From Acetobacteraceae bacterium (lineage in GTDB: Bacteria > Pseudomonadota > Alphaproteobacteria > Acetobacterales > Acetobacteraceae), in the NCBI GenBank assembly GCA_019750465.1, contig JAIEOP010000070.1, forward strand, positions 1-45,146: 45,146 nt of DNA. Reading direction: 5' to 3'. Under the pieces are notes generated by a model, which worked only from the letters and a program-made list of their open reading frames with translations, was not told where the DNA came from and searched no databases. Shown here piece by piece: positions 25,926 through 34,847 of this stretch (positions are counted from its first letter, which is position 1; the number at the start of each line of letters is the position of its first letter). The position numbers and the translations under genes were made by a program.

Positions 25926-26828
25926 CTATCCCGGCGGCACCACCCGGCACGCCTCCGCCGCCACGCGCGCCAGCCGCAGCATCCGCCGCGCCGCCACCGC
26001 CCCCGCCGCGGTCTCGCCCGCCACGTGCTGCAGCAGCGGGTTGCTGAGCACCGCGCGCGCCGCGGTGTCCACGGCGATATCCGTCGCCGCCACCGTCGCC
26101 GCATCGAACAGCGTCCGCCGCAGCAGCGCGAGCGTCGCCGCGGCGCCAGGCCGGATGCCGTGCAGCGCCGCCACCTGCCGCACCAGCCGCACCCCGCGCC
26201 AGGCGAAGACCAGCGCATCCAGCCCCGGCGAGGGGCTGATCGCCGTCACCGCGAAGGCCTGCAGCGCGGCCGAGCGCCCCAGCGCCCCGGCCTGCGCCTC
26301 CAGCGTGCGCAGCGGCCCGGCGCGCAGCAGCGCAGCCAGTTCCTCGACGCTGCGGGCATCGCGGATGGCGGGCTGCAGCGGTGCCGCTTCCGCGACGCCG
26401 GCCGCCCAACGCAGCGCCTCCGCCCGCGCCGCGTCCAGGTCGCCGCGGGCGAAGGCGGCGCGGGCGCGATCGACGCTGCGCAGCGCGGCGAGGCCGCGGA
26501 ACTCCGCCCAGCCGGCCGAGGCGATCAGCCCGAAGCCGGCCGCCACCACAACCAGCGTCGCCCAGCCGAGGCCGGCGCCGCGCTCGAACTGGGCGGCGAC
26601 GAAATTCACCGCATCCAGCGCCGCCAGCCCGAGCCCCAGCACCGCCGCGCCCGCCGCCAGCCGGCCGAAGCCGGACCAGCCGCGCGGCTTCGGCGCCGGG
26701 CTGGCGACCGGCACCACCGCCTGCTCCCAGCCGAAGTCCAGCCGCGGCGCCGGGCGATCCGAGCCGGGTTTCGGGGCGTCCTCTTCCTCCAGGATCACCC
26801 GCGGGCCGCGCGGCGGCGTGTCACTCAC
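25926..26828 (-). CDS. ycjF: YcjF/TIGR01620-like inner-membrane protein (DUF697)
   Basis: 300 residues. Two membrane segments near residues 60-115 (GRLAAGAAVLGLGLAALDAV; LGWATLVVVAAGFGLIASAG) and a helical C-terminal DUF697 domain with GLDALVFAWRGVRLVRQVAALHGIRP and ATDIAVDTA. The E. coli homologue ycjF sits behind ycjX in a stress-induced operon; its function is not known. GTG at 26828 overlaps the ycjX stop (GTGA), which decides the start. The N-terminal 50 residues are Pro/Glu-rich and probably cytosolic. Confidence 0.88.
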   Translation of the reverse strand: MSDTPPRGPRVILEEEDAPKPGSDRPAPRLDFGWEQAVVPVASPAPKPRGWSGFGRLAAGAAVLGLGLAALDAVNFVAAQFERGAGLGWATLVVVAAGFGLIASAGWAEFRGLAALRSVDRARAAFARGDLDAARAEALRWAAGVAEAAPLQPAIRDARSVEELAALLRAGPLRTLEAQAGALGRSAALQAFAVTAISPSPGLDALVFAWRGVRLVRQVAALHGIRPGAAATLALLRRTLFDAATVAATDIAVDTAARAVLSNPLLQHVAGETAAGAVAARRMLRLARVAAEACRVVPPG

Positions 26829-28210
26829 AGCAGGTCTCCGATCAGCCATGCAAGCATCGTGTCCAGCCCGAGATGCGGCACCCCGACCCGCCCCGCCGGA
26901 TCCAGCCGCGGCGGCTGGAAGGCCGGCATCTCGAAATAGGCATGCTCCCAGAACCCCGCATCGGGCGGGCGCAGCGGCACCTCGCCGGGGAATACCTTCG
27001 CGACCCGGCCACCCTCCAGCAGCACCCCGCGCACCGCGCCGACCGGGCGGCCCTCCAGCGTCGTCATCGCATCCTCGGTGCAGCGGATGGCGGCGATGGC
27101 GTGCACGCCGGTGGCCGCATCCGAAGCCTGCGCATCCACCAGGTGACCAAGCAGGGCGACCAGCGCCTCGCGCTGGCGCGTCGGCACGTGGTCGGCCTTG
27201 GTGGCGACGAAGGCGATGCGCGCCGCCCCCAGTCCCAGCAGCCGGGAGAGGAAGCCTTCCTGGCCGCGCAGCGCCGCGGCGATGGCGGCCAGCGCCTCCC
27301 GCGTGTCAGCGAAGGCGGCCGGACCGGCATGCAGCGCGCCCAGCACGTCCACCAGCACGGCCTGCCGCTGGAAGCGGCGGAAGAAGGGGTCGAAGAAGCG
27401 CTCGCGCTGCTCCTCGACATAGGCGCCGTGGCGGCGGCGCAGCAGCGTGGCAAGACCCCCGCGAAACCCATCCGGCAGCGGGAAGAACCACAGGATCGGC
27501 GCCTCCCCGCGCGGTCCCGGGTTCAGCACCCGGCCGGGCTGGAGGAAGCGGAAGCCGAGCCGATCCCGGCAGGCACGCAGCGCGTCGCGGTAGAGGCCGT
27601 AGCCGCGCCGGGCCAGCGCCTCCTCCCCGGGCGCATCGGGTGGCAGGGCGTCGAGGAAGCCGAGGAACTCTCCCGTGGCCGCCAGGCGTTCCGGCGTGCG
27701 CAGCCGCGCCAGGGTCGCCGCCGACCAGGCCTCGAACCCCTGGTCCAGCATCGGCAGGTCGAGCAGCCACTCGCCCGGGTAGTCCAGCAGCTCCAGCGTC
27801 ACGCTGCGCGGCCCGAGCAGCCCGCCGAGCATCGATGCCCGCTCGATGCGCAGCGTGAGCTCGAGCGTGGAGAGATCCTCGGTCCGGCCCGGCCAGGCCG
27901 GCGGATCCTGCGCCAGCGCCGCCAGATGGCCATGCACGTCGAAGCGCGGCATCGCCTCGGTGCCGGCCGGCACCAGGTGCACGGCGGAAAGCCGCCCGCC
28001 GGCCGCCTCCTGCAAGGCCGGCAGGGTACGCTGGCCGCGCCCCGCCGCCAGCAGGTTCGCCACCAGCGAGGTGATGAACACCGTCTTGCCCGCGCGCGTC
28101 AGCCCGGTGACGGCGAGGCGGATGCGCTCCTGCCCGATGGCGGCGCGGCCGAGCTGCTCGGCGCCCGACAGGACGTCGCGGACAAGGCCTGTGATCGGGT
28201 CAGCCGGCAT
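26825..28210 (-). CDS. ycjX: YcjX-like P-loop protein (DUF463)
   Basis: 461 residues, the usual length. Walker A-type RLAVTGLTRAGKTVFITSL lies near residue 31-50, VTLELLDYPGEWLLDL near 140-155 is the Walker B-type motif, and FVATKADHVP near 340 is a GTPase-like NKxD equivalent (TKAD). Bacterial YcjX proteins are GTPases of unclear role linked to envelope and phage-shock stress. It is followed directly by ycjF in translational overlap. Upstream is a 375-base gap shared with the divergent four-gene operon. Confidence 0.93.
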   Translation of the reverse strand: MPADPITGLVRDVLSGAEQLGRAAIGQERIRLAVTGLTRAGKTVFITSLVANLLAAGRGQRTLPALQEAAGGRLSAVHLVPAGTEAMPRFDVHGHLAALAQDPPAWPGRTEDLSTLELTLRIERASMLGGLLGPRSVTLELLDYPGEWLLDLPMLDQGFEAWSAATLARLRTPERLAATGEFLGFLDALPPDAPGEEALARRGYGLYRDALRACRDRLGFRFLQPGRVLNPGPRGEAPILWFFPLPDGFRGGLATLLRRRHGAYVEEQRERFFDPFFRRFQRQAVLVDVLGALHAGPAAFADTREALAAIAAALRGQEGFLSRLLGLGAARIAFVATKADHVPTRQREALVALLGHLVDAQASDAATGVHAIAAIRCTEDAMTTLEGRPVGAVRGVLLEGGRVAKVFPGEVPLRPPDAGFWEHAYFEMPAFQPPRLDPAGRVGVPHLGLDTMLAWLIGDLL

Positions 28211-28585
28211 GGCCGGCGCGCCTTTGGCGGATCATGGGCGAGGCCGGGCATCCCTGCGAGCGAGCCCCGTCGAATGCCGCCCGGGCGCCGCGCCGGCAAG
28301 GGCGTCGGCCACGCCGCACCGTGCCGGTTGCGCGATGCCGCCGGCCGCGCACGAGCCCGCGCCATGGCGCGTCGCACCGGGAGATGCCGCGACGCCGCAT
28401 GGGCCGCCACGCGGCGTGCGCCAGCGGCATCGCCTTGCCGCATGGGGTTGCCGCGTCGCCGCGCCGGGGACTACGCTTCGCATCGGCACCCTTGGTGTCG
28501 CCGCCACGCGGACCTTGCGCCCGATGCGGCGGCGCAAAGGCGCAGCCCCGCACGCACGGGGCCGCCCGCGAGGAAAGGCGTCCCG
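28211..28585. other. 375-base divergent intergenic region
   Basis: It lies between ycjX (minus) and the four-gene plus-strand operon, so it should contain promoters for both. The sequence is very GC-rich and I found no convincing -35/-10 pair, operator palindrome or coding frame. A purine-rich Shine-Dalgarno (AGGAAAGG, 28571-28578) precedes the ATG at 28586. Confidence 0.6.
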
Positions 28586-30178
28586 ATGTCAGCATCCATA
28601 GCCCGCAGCAATGAAGCCGCCCGGCTCTACGGCGCGCTGGAGGAGCGCATCCTGGCGCGCGACCAGGTCGGCGCCAGCCGGGCCTACTACGAGATCGTGA
28701 AGGCCGGCCGGCCACAGGCCGAGATCATCGCCGAGGCCACGCGCATCCATGCGCCCTACACGCATGTGCCCTATCACGAGCGCATCGACGACGGCTACGT
28801 GAACTTCGTCAACAACGACCACTGCCTGCTCAGTGCGCGCGCCGCGATCAACCTGACGAAGCTGGTGCCCGACAGCCTGTCGATGCTGCCGCTGGCGCAG
28901 ACCATCTGGTACATCCCCACCGGACTCGATGTCTGGAACCAGAAGCTGAACAAGGCGCCGGGCCACTACACGCGCGGCTGGTCCGGCAAGATCGAGAACC
29001 CGCCGCCGCCCGCCGTCTATTGGCCGGACAGCGAGCCGATGCGCATGGGCGGGCCGCTGCAGGACCGCCTCTCGGCCTGGCTGACGCATGTGCACCGCGG
29101 CAACGTCATGGACGCCTACCGCACCTTCCTCGGCCTGACGGAGGACCGCGACAACCTGCGCGCGGTGCTGGCGGAGCTGGTCTTCGCCGGGTTGATCGAC
29201 GTGCAGGACCGGATCTTCCTCAACCGCTCCTACACGACAGGCCACAAGGGTTACCGCGCCCGCGCCACGGTGGAGCTCGGCGATGCGCTGGGCTGGGACA
29301 ACGCGCATGACGTGATCTATGCCGGCGCGCTCGACATCGCGGTCGGGCCGCGCTGGTACTCGGTCTACGAGATGGCCTGCAACACCGTGAAGCAGGACAT
29401 CGAGGGCGAGACGCTGCGCGCCATCCCCTATGGCGGCGTGTCCGAGGCCGAGGCGGCGATGCTGCGCAACACGGCGCCGCTCACGCCGGCCGAGGAGCAG
29501 GCCTTCATCGCGACCGTCCTGCGCGGCGCCGAGCCCGAGAACACCGCCGCCGTCACCGCGCTGCTGAAGGCCGGCAAGGATCCGCGCCGGATCATCGACG
29601 CGCTGCAGGTGGCCGCCGCCGAGCTGACCATCCAGACGCACGATCCGAACAACTTCTCCATGCCGATGCACTGCTACGAGTACTGCAACGCGCTCGGCTG
29701 GTTCTACGACAGTTTCGAGCATCCGCGGCGCCTGCGCCTGCTCTACGTGGCGGCGATGTTCGTCACCATGACCTGCCACCACCAGGTGCACACCGGCGAG
29801 ATGGTCGAGCGCCCGGTCGCGGCGCCGGCCGGCGCGGCGCGGCTCTCGGGGCGCGAGATCCTGACGCGGCTCGACGCGGCGATGCTGCTGCAGCAGGCGG
29901 ATGAGGCGCAGGGCTGGTTGCGCGCCTATCTTGAGGGTCAGTCCGATCGCGCCGGGCTGGTCCGCGCCCTGGCGCTCGGTGCCAGCAAGATCGGCAACGA
30001 CCCGCACAACCAGGAAATCCCTCAGAACATGCTGGAGGATTTCGCCAAGACCCGCAGCCCTTCCCGCGACCGACTGCTGATGGCCTGCGTGCAGCACTGC
30101 GCAGGGCACCGCAAGTACGGCGACATCGGAGAGGCGGCGCGGCGTTTCAGCGAGGGTGTCGGCGTCCCTCTGCAATGA
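28586..30178 (+). CDS. unrecognised His-rich helical protein, first gene of a four-gene operon
   Basis: 530 residues, not recognised with confidence. There is no signal peptide or membrane segment, so it is probably cytoplasmic. It appears mostly helical. Many His residues lie in conserved-looking settings: His55, His60, His64 (APYTHVPYHER), His79 (NNDHC), His220 (TGHKGYRARAT), His241 (AHDVIYAG), His352 (QTHDPNNF), His362 (MHCYEYC), and 398-402 (CHHQVH). Such spacing could build a metal site, and the pattern recalls helical oxidase-like proteins of the questin-oxidase kind, but that is a guess. The ATG follows AGGAAAGG. The downstream genes begin 28, 20 and 17 bases after each stop and encode a lyase, a lactonase and a phosphodiesterase, so a catabolic role is likely. 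Confidence 0.85.
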   Translation: MSASIARSNEAARLYGALEERILARDQVGASRAYYEIVKAGRPQAEIIAEATRIHAPYTHVPYHERIDDGYVNFVNNDHCLLSARAAINLTKLVPDSLSMLPLAQTIWYIPTGLDVWNQKLNKAPGHYTRGWSGKIENPPPPAVYWPDSEPMRMGGPLQDRLSAWLTHVHRGNVMDAYRTFLGLTEDRDNLRAVLAELVFAGLIDVQDRIFLNRSYTTGHKGYRARATVELGDALGWDNAHDVIYAGALDIAVGPRWYSVYEMACNTVKQDIEGETLRAIPYGGVSEAEAAMLRNTAPLTPAEEQAFIATVLRGAEPENTAAVTALLKAGKDPRRIIDALQVAAAELTIQTHDPNNFSMPMHCYEYCNALGWFYDSFEHPRRLRLLYVAAMFVTMTCHHQVHTGEMVERPVAAPAGAARLSGREILTRLDAAMLLQQADEAQGWLRAYLEGQSDRAGLVRALALGASKIGNDPHNQEIPQNMLEDFAKTRSPSRDRLLMACVQHCAGHRKYGDIGEAARRFSEGVGVPLQ

Positions 30179-30206
30179 GCAGCGCGCAGGTCGGGCAGGT
30201 GCTGCA

Positions 30207-31124
30207 ATGAGCGACCTGCCGGTCGGGCTGCGCCTCACGACCGGGCGCAGCCGGCGGCTGCGGGACCTGCTCGCAGGCCCGGATTTCCTGCAGGTGCCGG
30301 GCGCCTTCGACTGCATCTCGGCGCGGCTGGTGGATACCGGCGGCTTCCCGGCCCTCTACGTCACCGGCTCCGGCGTCTCGATGAGCGCGCTCGGCGCGCC
30401 GGATGTCGGCATGCTGTCCTTCGCCGAGATCCTCGATCGGGTGAAGCGCATCGCCGATTGCGTCGGCATCCCCGTCATCGCCGATGCCGACACCGGCTAT
30501 GGCGGACCGCTCAACGTGATGCGTACGGTGCGCGAAATGGAGCGCGCCGGCGTCTCCGGCATCCAGATCGAGGACCAGGCCTGGCCGAAGAAGTGCGGGC
30601 ACGAGCCGGGCCGGCGCCTGGTCTCCACCGCCGAGATGGTGGGGCGGATCCGCGCCGCGGTGGATGCCCGGCTCGACCCCGACACCGTCATCATCGCGCG
30701 GACCGATGCGCGGGCCTCGGAGGGGCTGGCGGCGGCGATCGACCGCGCGGCGGCCTATGCCGGGGCCGGGGCGGAGGTGCTGTTCCTCGAATCCCCGCAC
30801 TCGGCCGAGGAGATGCGCCGCGCCTGTGCCGCGCTCTCCGGCACCGCGCCGATGCTGGCGAACATGGTGGAAGGCGGGCGCACGCCGCTGCTGCCGGCCG
30901 CGGAGCTCGCCGCGCTGGGCTACCGGCTGGCGATCTGGCCGAATGCGCTCACCCGCATCATGGCGCGCATGGGCGGGGTGCTACTGGAGCGGCTGAAGAC
31001 CGACGGCACCACGGCGGGCATGGCGGGCAGCATGCTCGACCATGGCGGCCTCTGGGCGCTGTTCGAGCATGAGCGCTGGTACGCCGTGGAGGCACGCTAC
31101 GGCGGTCCGCTGCCGAACTCCTGA
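30207..31124 (+). CDS. isocitrate lyase / PEP mutase family protein (2-methylisocitrate lyase-like)
   Basis: 305 residues. A TIM-barrel enzyme with VPGAFDCISARL, IADADTGYGG (metal Asp93 and Asp95), IQIEDQAWPKKCGHEPG (catalytic Cys130 in KKCGH) and RTDAR. The Cys-containing loop indicates a C-C lyase rather than a PEP mutase, whose loop differs. Likely chemistry is cleavage of a 2-hydroxy or substituted malate-type acid to pyruvate, glyoxylate or succinate; oxaloacetate decarboxylase-like members also exist. ATG at 30207, 28 bases after the previous stop, starts shortly before the conserved part. Confidence 0.88.
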   Translation: MSDLPVGLRLTTGRSRRLRDLLAGPDFLQVPGAFDCISARLVDTGGFPALYVTGSGVSMSALGAPDVGMLSFAEILDRVKRIADCVGIPVIADADTGYGGPLNVMRTVREMERAGVSGIQIEDQAWPKKCGHEPGRRLVSTAEMVGRIRAAVDARLDPDTVIIARTDARASEGLAAAIDRAAAYAGAGAEVLFLESPHSAEEMRRACAALSGTAPMLANMVEGGRTPLLPAAELAALGYRLAIWPNALTRIMARMGGVLLERLKTDGTTAGMAGSMLDHGGLWALFEHERWYAVEARYGGPLPNS

Positions 31125-31144
31125 GCGAGAGGAAAACGACCGGC

Positions 31145-32119
31145 ATGCGTGACCCCACCCCGGCCGATGCCGGCCGCTGGCTGCCCGGCGCGCCACCCGT
31201 GCGCTACCCCGACCCCGCGATCCGCGTGCTCGATCCGCGATTCGAGCGCATGGTGCTGCAGATGGCGACGGTGGAGCGCATCGCAGGCGGCTGCCGCTTC
31301 ACCGAGGGGCCGGTCTGGTTCGGTGCGCTGCGCCAGCTCGTCTTCAGCGACATCCCCAACGATCGGCTGATGCGCTGGGACGAGGAGACGGGAGTGGCGG
31401 CGGTGCTGCGCCGGCCCTGCGGCCATACGGACGGCACCACCCTGGACCGCCAGGGCCGGCTGATCTGCGCCAATCTCGGCAGCCGCGACGTGACGCGCAC
31501 GGAGCATGACGGGCGCATCACCGTGCTGGCCGACAATTGGCAGGGCACGCGGCTGACCGGCGGCAACGACGTGATCGCGAAGTCCGACGGCTCCATCTGG
31601 TTCAGCGACAACGGCGCCGGCATCCGTGGCCACTACCTGGGCGACAAGGCGCCGCAGGAGCTGCCCTTCCGGGTCTACCGCATCGATGGCGCGACCGGCG
31701 CGATGACCATCGCCGTCGACGACATGGAGCGGCCCAACGGCCTCTGCTTCTCCCCGGACGAGAGGCTGTTGTATGTGGTGGACACGCCGGGCGGGCGCCG
31801 CACCACGCGGGTCTACGACGTGGCCGAGGATGGCCGGACCCTGCGCAACGGCCGGCTCTTCTTCGACGCCACGCCGGGCTACGCCGACGGCATCCGCTGC
31901 GACACGGAGGGCAATGTCTGGGCCGCCTTCTCCGGCGGCGAGGGCCAGGATGGCGTCGCCGTCTTCGCGCCCGACGGCACGCTGATCGGCCGCATCCTTC
32001 TACCGGAGCGTTGCGCCAACCTCTGCTTCGGCGGCGCCAAGCGCAACCGCCTGTTCATGACCGCGAGCCAGTCCGTCTATGCTCTCTACGTCGAGGCGCA
32101 GGGCGCGCCCGGGGGCTGA
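31145..32119 (+). CDS. SMP-30/gluconolactonase/LRE family protein
   Basis: 324 residues. A six-bladed beta-propeller with FTEGPVWF (metal Glu54), GHTDGTTLDRQGRLICANL, GGNDVIAKSDGSIWFSDN, MERPNGLCFSPDERLLYVVDT and GYADGIRCDTEGNVWAA, the standard metal-site pattern of lactonases. It opens sugar or other lactones, usually in a step that yields an acid. No signal peptide is visible. ATG at 31145 has GAGAGGAAAA upstream. Its place after a lyase suggests the two act in one pathway. Confidence 0.93.
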   Translation: MRDPTPADAGRWLPGAPPVRYPDPAIRVLDPRFERMVLQMATVERIAGGCRFTEGPVWFGALRQLVFSDIPNDRLMRWDEETGVAAVLRRPCGHTDGTTLDRQGRLICANLGSRDVTRTEHDGRITVLADNWQGTRLTGGNDVIAKSDGSIWFSDNGAGIRGHYLGDKAPQELPFRVYRIDGATGAMTIAVDDMERPNGLCFSPDERLLYVVDTPGGRRTTRVYDVAEDGRTLRNGRLFFDATPGYADGIRCDTEGNVWAAFSGGEGQDGVAVFAPDGTLIGRILLPERCANLCFGGAKRNRLFMTASQSVYALYVEAQGAPGG

Positions 32120-32136
32120 GGGCGGGGGACCGAGCG

Positions 32137-33564
32137 ATGCCGCGTTTCGTCATGGTGGCGATGGACGGGTTGCGGCCGGACATGGTCTCGCCTGCCGCCA
32201 CGCCGCACCTGGCCGCACTGGCGGCGCGGGGCACGCGCTTCGCCAATGCGCGCAGCGTTTTTCCTTCGGAGACGCGCGTCGCCACGCCGTCCGTGGTCAC
32301 CGGCTGCCGGCCCGGCGGGCACGGCATGGTGGCGAACACGCTGTTCGATGCCGCCGTCGCGCCGGACCGCCTGCTGCGGACCAAGCTGCTCGCCGACGTG
32401 CTGGCGATGGCGCGCGGCGGCGAGAGCCCGCTGGAACGGCCGACCCTGGCGGAGCGCCTGGCCGCCGGCGGCCGCAGCTTTGCGCTGGTCAGCGCCGGGA
32501 CCCAGGGCGCGGCGCGGCTGCTGCACCCGGCGGCCGAGCGGCTCGGCATGTTCCGCTGGAACGTCGAGGATGCGGAGGGCGACACGGCGGCGCGGATGGT
32601 CGCGCGCTTCGGCCCGACGCCGCCGCACGCCGTGCCGAACATCGCGCGCAACGACCATGCCGCGCGCATCCTGCTCGAGCATGTGCTGTCCGACCTGCGG
32701 CCGGACGTGGCACTGCTCTGGCTGTCGGAGCCGGACGTGTCCTTCCACTGGGGCGGGCTGCGCGCCGCGCATGCGCAGGATGCGCTGCGCGCGGCCGATG
32801 CCGCGCTCGGCCGCATCCTGGCCTGGCGCGAGGCGCAGCCGGATGCGGCGGAGATCATGGTGATGGTGCTGTCCGACCATGGCCATGTCACCGGCCGCGG
32901 CAAGCGTTCGCTGGAGGCGGATCTGCGGCGCGCCGGCTTCCGCGCCGGCACGGGGCTGTCCTCCGAGGTGGATGTGGTGGTCGCCCCGGCGGCGGCGCCC
33001 GGCCTGTGGTTCCGCGACCCGGCGCTGGCGCCGCAGGTGGCGGAATGGCTGGCCGCGCAGCCCTGGGTCGCGGCGCTGCTGGCGCGCGACCCGGCCATGC
33101 TGCCCGACGGCATGGTGCTGCCGCTTGCCGTGCTCGGAAGCGGCCACCGGCGCAGCGCGGACCTGGTCGTCACCTTCGCCGGCAGCGAGGCGGCGGACGA
33201 ATGGGGCCTGCCCGGCTTCGCGCCCTTCGATGCGCCGGACGTGCCGGAGGGTGGCGGCATGCATGGCGGGCTGCACCGCGCGGAACTCGCCACGGTGCTT
33301 GTCGCGGAGGGCGGGCCGTTCCGCCGCGCCGCGGTGGTGCAGGCACCTTGCGACCTGACAGACATCGCGCCGACCCTGTTGCACCTGCTCGGCCTCGACC
33401 ATGAGGGCTGCGAGGGCCGGCCGCTGCGCGAGGCGCTGGAGGAGGGCGCGGACGCACCGCCGGCGCCGGAGCGGCTCACCCTGCCGCGCGGCTTCGCGCT
33501 GGAAGCGATGCGTCGCGCCGACGGCGGGCGGCTCTACCCCACCGCCCTGCTGCGCGGCGCGTAG
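32137..33564 (+). CDS. alkaline phosphatase superfamily phosphodiesterase (NPP type)
   Basis: 475 residues. All metal and nucleophile motifs of nucleotide pyrophosphatase/phosphodiesterases are present: VAMDGLRPDM (Asp10), VFPSETRVATPSVVTG (Thr46 nucleophile), GGHGMVANTLFD (His62, Asn67), WLSEPDVSFHWGG, VLSDHGHV and GGMHGGLH. No signal peptide is visible, unusual for NPPs, so it may act in the cytoplasm. Phosphonoacetate hydrolase (PhnA) belongs to the same superfamily, so a phosphonate or phosphate ester is conceivable, but no residue decides it. It ends 3 bases before the end of gloA on the other strand. Confidence 0.92.
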   Translation: MPRFVMVAMDGLRPDMVSPAATPHLAALAARGTRFANARSVFPSETRVATPSVVTGCRPGGHGMVANTLFDAAVAPDRLLRTKLLADVLAMARGGESPLERPTLAERLAAGGRSFALVSAGTQGAARLLHPAAERLGMFRWNVEDAEGDTAARMVARFGPTPPHAVPNIARNDHAARILLEHVLSDLRPDVALLWLSEPDVSFHWGGLRAAHAQDALRAADAALGRILAWREAQPDAAEIMVMVLSDHGHVTGRGKRSLEADLRRAGFRAGTGLSSEVDVVVAPAAAPGLWFRDPALAPQVAEWLAAQPWVAALLARDPAMLPDGMVLPLAVLGSGHRRSADLVVTFAGSEAADEWGLPGFAPFDAPDVPEGGGMHGGLHRAELATVLVAEGGPFRRAAVVQAPCDLTDIAPTLLHLLGLDHEGCEGRPLREALEEGADAPPAPERLTLPRGFALEAMRRADGGRLYPTALLRGA

Positions 33565-33567
33565 CCG

Positions 33568-33966
33568 CTACGCCCGCTCGATCAGCTCGATCTTGTAGCC
33601 GTCCGGATCCTCGACGAAGGCGATGACCGTGGTGCCGAACTTCACCGGCCCTGCCTCGCGCGTCACCTTGCCGCCGCCGTTGCGCACCCGCTCGCAGGCC
33701 GCCGCGACGTCCGGCACCGCGACGGCGAGATGGCCGAAGGCGGTGCCCTGCTCGTATTTCTCGACTCCGTAATTGTAGGTCAGCTCGATCTCGCCCCCGC
33801 CTTCGGCGTTGCCGGTGCCGTAGCCGAGGAAGGCCAGGGTGTACTTGCCATCCGGCACGTCGCGCCGGCGCAGCTCCGTCATCCCGAGCAGCTCGGTGTA
33901 GAACTTCGCGCTGCGGTCGAGGTTGCCGACGCGGATCATGGTGTGCAGGAAGCGGCCCGTGCTCAT
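33568..33966 (-). CDS. gloA: lactoylglutathione lyase (glyoxalase I)
   Basis: 132 residues, typical of bacterial GloA. The metal ligands fall where expected from E. coli GloA: His8 (LHTMIRV), Glu61 (EIELTYN), His79 (GHLAVAV) and Glu127 (GYKIELIE). It converts the hemithioacetal of methylglyoxal and glutathione to lactoylglutathione. ATG overlaps the lpxI stop (ATGA, 33963-33966), with AGGAG 9 bases upstream, so it is translated with the lipid A gene before it. In many Alphaproteobacteria lpxB occupies this place; here lpxB is not seen in the window. Confidence 0.95.
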   Translation of the reverse strand: MSTGRFLHTMIRVGNLDRSAKFYTELLGMTELRRRDVPDGKYTLAFLGYGTGNAEGGGEIELTYNYGVEKYEQGTAFGHLAVAVPDVAAACERVRNGGGKVTREAGPVKFGTTVIAFVEDPDGYKIELIERA

Positions 33967-34847
33967 GGCGATATCTCCTCGTCCGGATTGAACGCGTCGG
34001 GGCGGATGGCCAGCAGGAAGATGCCGGCTGCGGCGGCGGATGCAAGGGTTGCCGGCCGATCCAGCAGGAGGGCGCCGCCGGCCTCGATGACGATGCCGCG
34101 CAGCCCGGCCGCCGCGGCGCCGGCAGCGGTGGCGGGGCCGATGCCCGGCAGGTCGAGGCGGCGATCCTGGCCCGGCTTGGCGAGCTTGACCAGCACGCCG
34201 CCCGGCCCTTCGCGGCGCAGCGCGCCGCAACGGGCAAGCAGCGCATCCGTGCCTTCGATGGCCTCGACACCCAGGACCAGCCCCTGCTGCACCACCACCG
34301 CCTGGCCGACATCGACGCCGCCCAATGCACGGCAGACCGCGATCCCGCGCGCGATGTCGACGCGCGCCGCGGCGTCCGGCCCGGGCACGCCCTCGGTCAG
34401 CAGGCCGGCGGGCGGCAGCAGCTCGGCGAGGACCGCCTGGGGGGCGACCACCTCGAACCCCTCCTCGGCCAGCACGCGCGCGACGCCGCGCAGGAACCCG
34501 TCATCGCCGAGGAACATGGCGCGGCCGAGCTTGGCCAGCAGCCGCAGCCCGGCGGCATCGACGCCCTGCGCCATGTGCATCAGCGAGGGCCGCTTCGCCG
34601 CGCCGGCGAGCACGAGTTGCCGCACGTCCCGTTCATGGAAGGCGGCGAGGATGCGCCCGGTGGCACCGATACGGATGTGGACATGCGGCAGGTCGCGCCA
34701 GGGCGCAGGATCGGCCCAGCCCTCGATGACGGCGGCAAAGACGGGCCGGCCGGCGGCGATGGCGGCGCGGGCGACGCGCAGCGGCAGCTCGCCGCCGCCG
34801 GCGACGATGCCGAGCGTGCCGGGGGGATGCGCCGCGGCCGGCGTCAC
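33963..34847 (-). CDS. lpxI: UDP-2,3-diacylglucosamine pyrophosphatase LpxI
   Basis: 294 residues. The LpxI (formerly DUF1009) pattern is clear: [18 protein letters not shown] at the N-terminus, [23 protein letters not shown] in the middle, and [25 protein letters not shown] near the C-terminus. It hydrolyses UDP-2,3-diacylglucosamine to lipid X in the cytoplasm and replaces LpxH in Alphaproteobacteria. The start is GTG at 34847 overlapping the lpxA stop (GTGA). Confidence 0.95.
   Translation of the reverse strand: MTPAAAHPPGTLGIVAGGGELPLRVARAAIAAGRPVFAAVIEGWADPAPWRDLPHVHIRIGATGRILAAFHERDVRQLVLAGAAKRPSLMHMAQGVDAAGLRLLAKLGRAMFLGDDGFLRGVARVLAEEGFEVVAPQAVLAELLPPAGLLTEGVPGPDAAARVDIARGIAVCRALGGVDVGQAVVVQQGLVLGVEAIEGTDALLARCGALRREGPGGVLVKLAKPGQDRRLDLPGIGPATAAGAAAAGLRGIVIEAGGALLLDRPATLASAAAAGIFLLAIRPDAFNPDEEISP

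Noticed and set aside
26381-28585. Long upstream extension of the 530-residue protein's frame.
   Set aside because: The extension is antisense to ycjX and ycjF and is Pro/Arg-rich. The ATG at 28586 has a good Shine-Dalgarno and marks the start of normal protein sequence.
30207-31124. Phosphoenolpyruvate mutase proper.
   Set aside because: The loop holds KKCGH with a catalytic Cys, as in methylisocitrate lyases. PEP mutases have a different loop, and no phosphonopyruvate decarboxylase is near.
32137-33564. Phosphonoacetate hydrolase (PhnA).
   Set aside because: The superfamily fits, but no phosphonate transport or transaminase gene is nearby and the sequence gives no substrate-specific marker, so only the superfamily is claimed.
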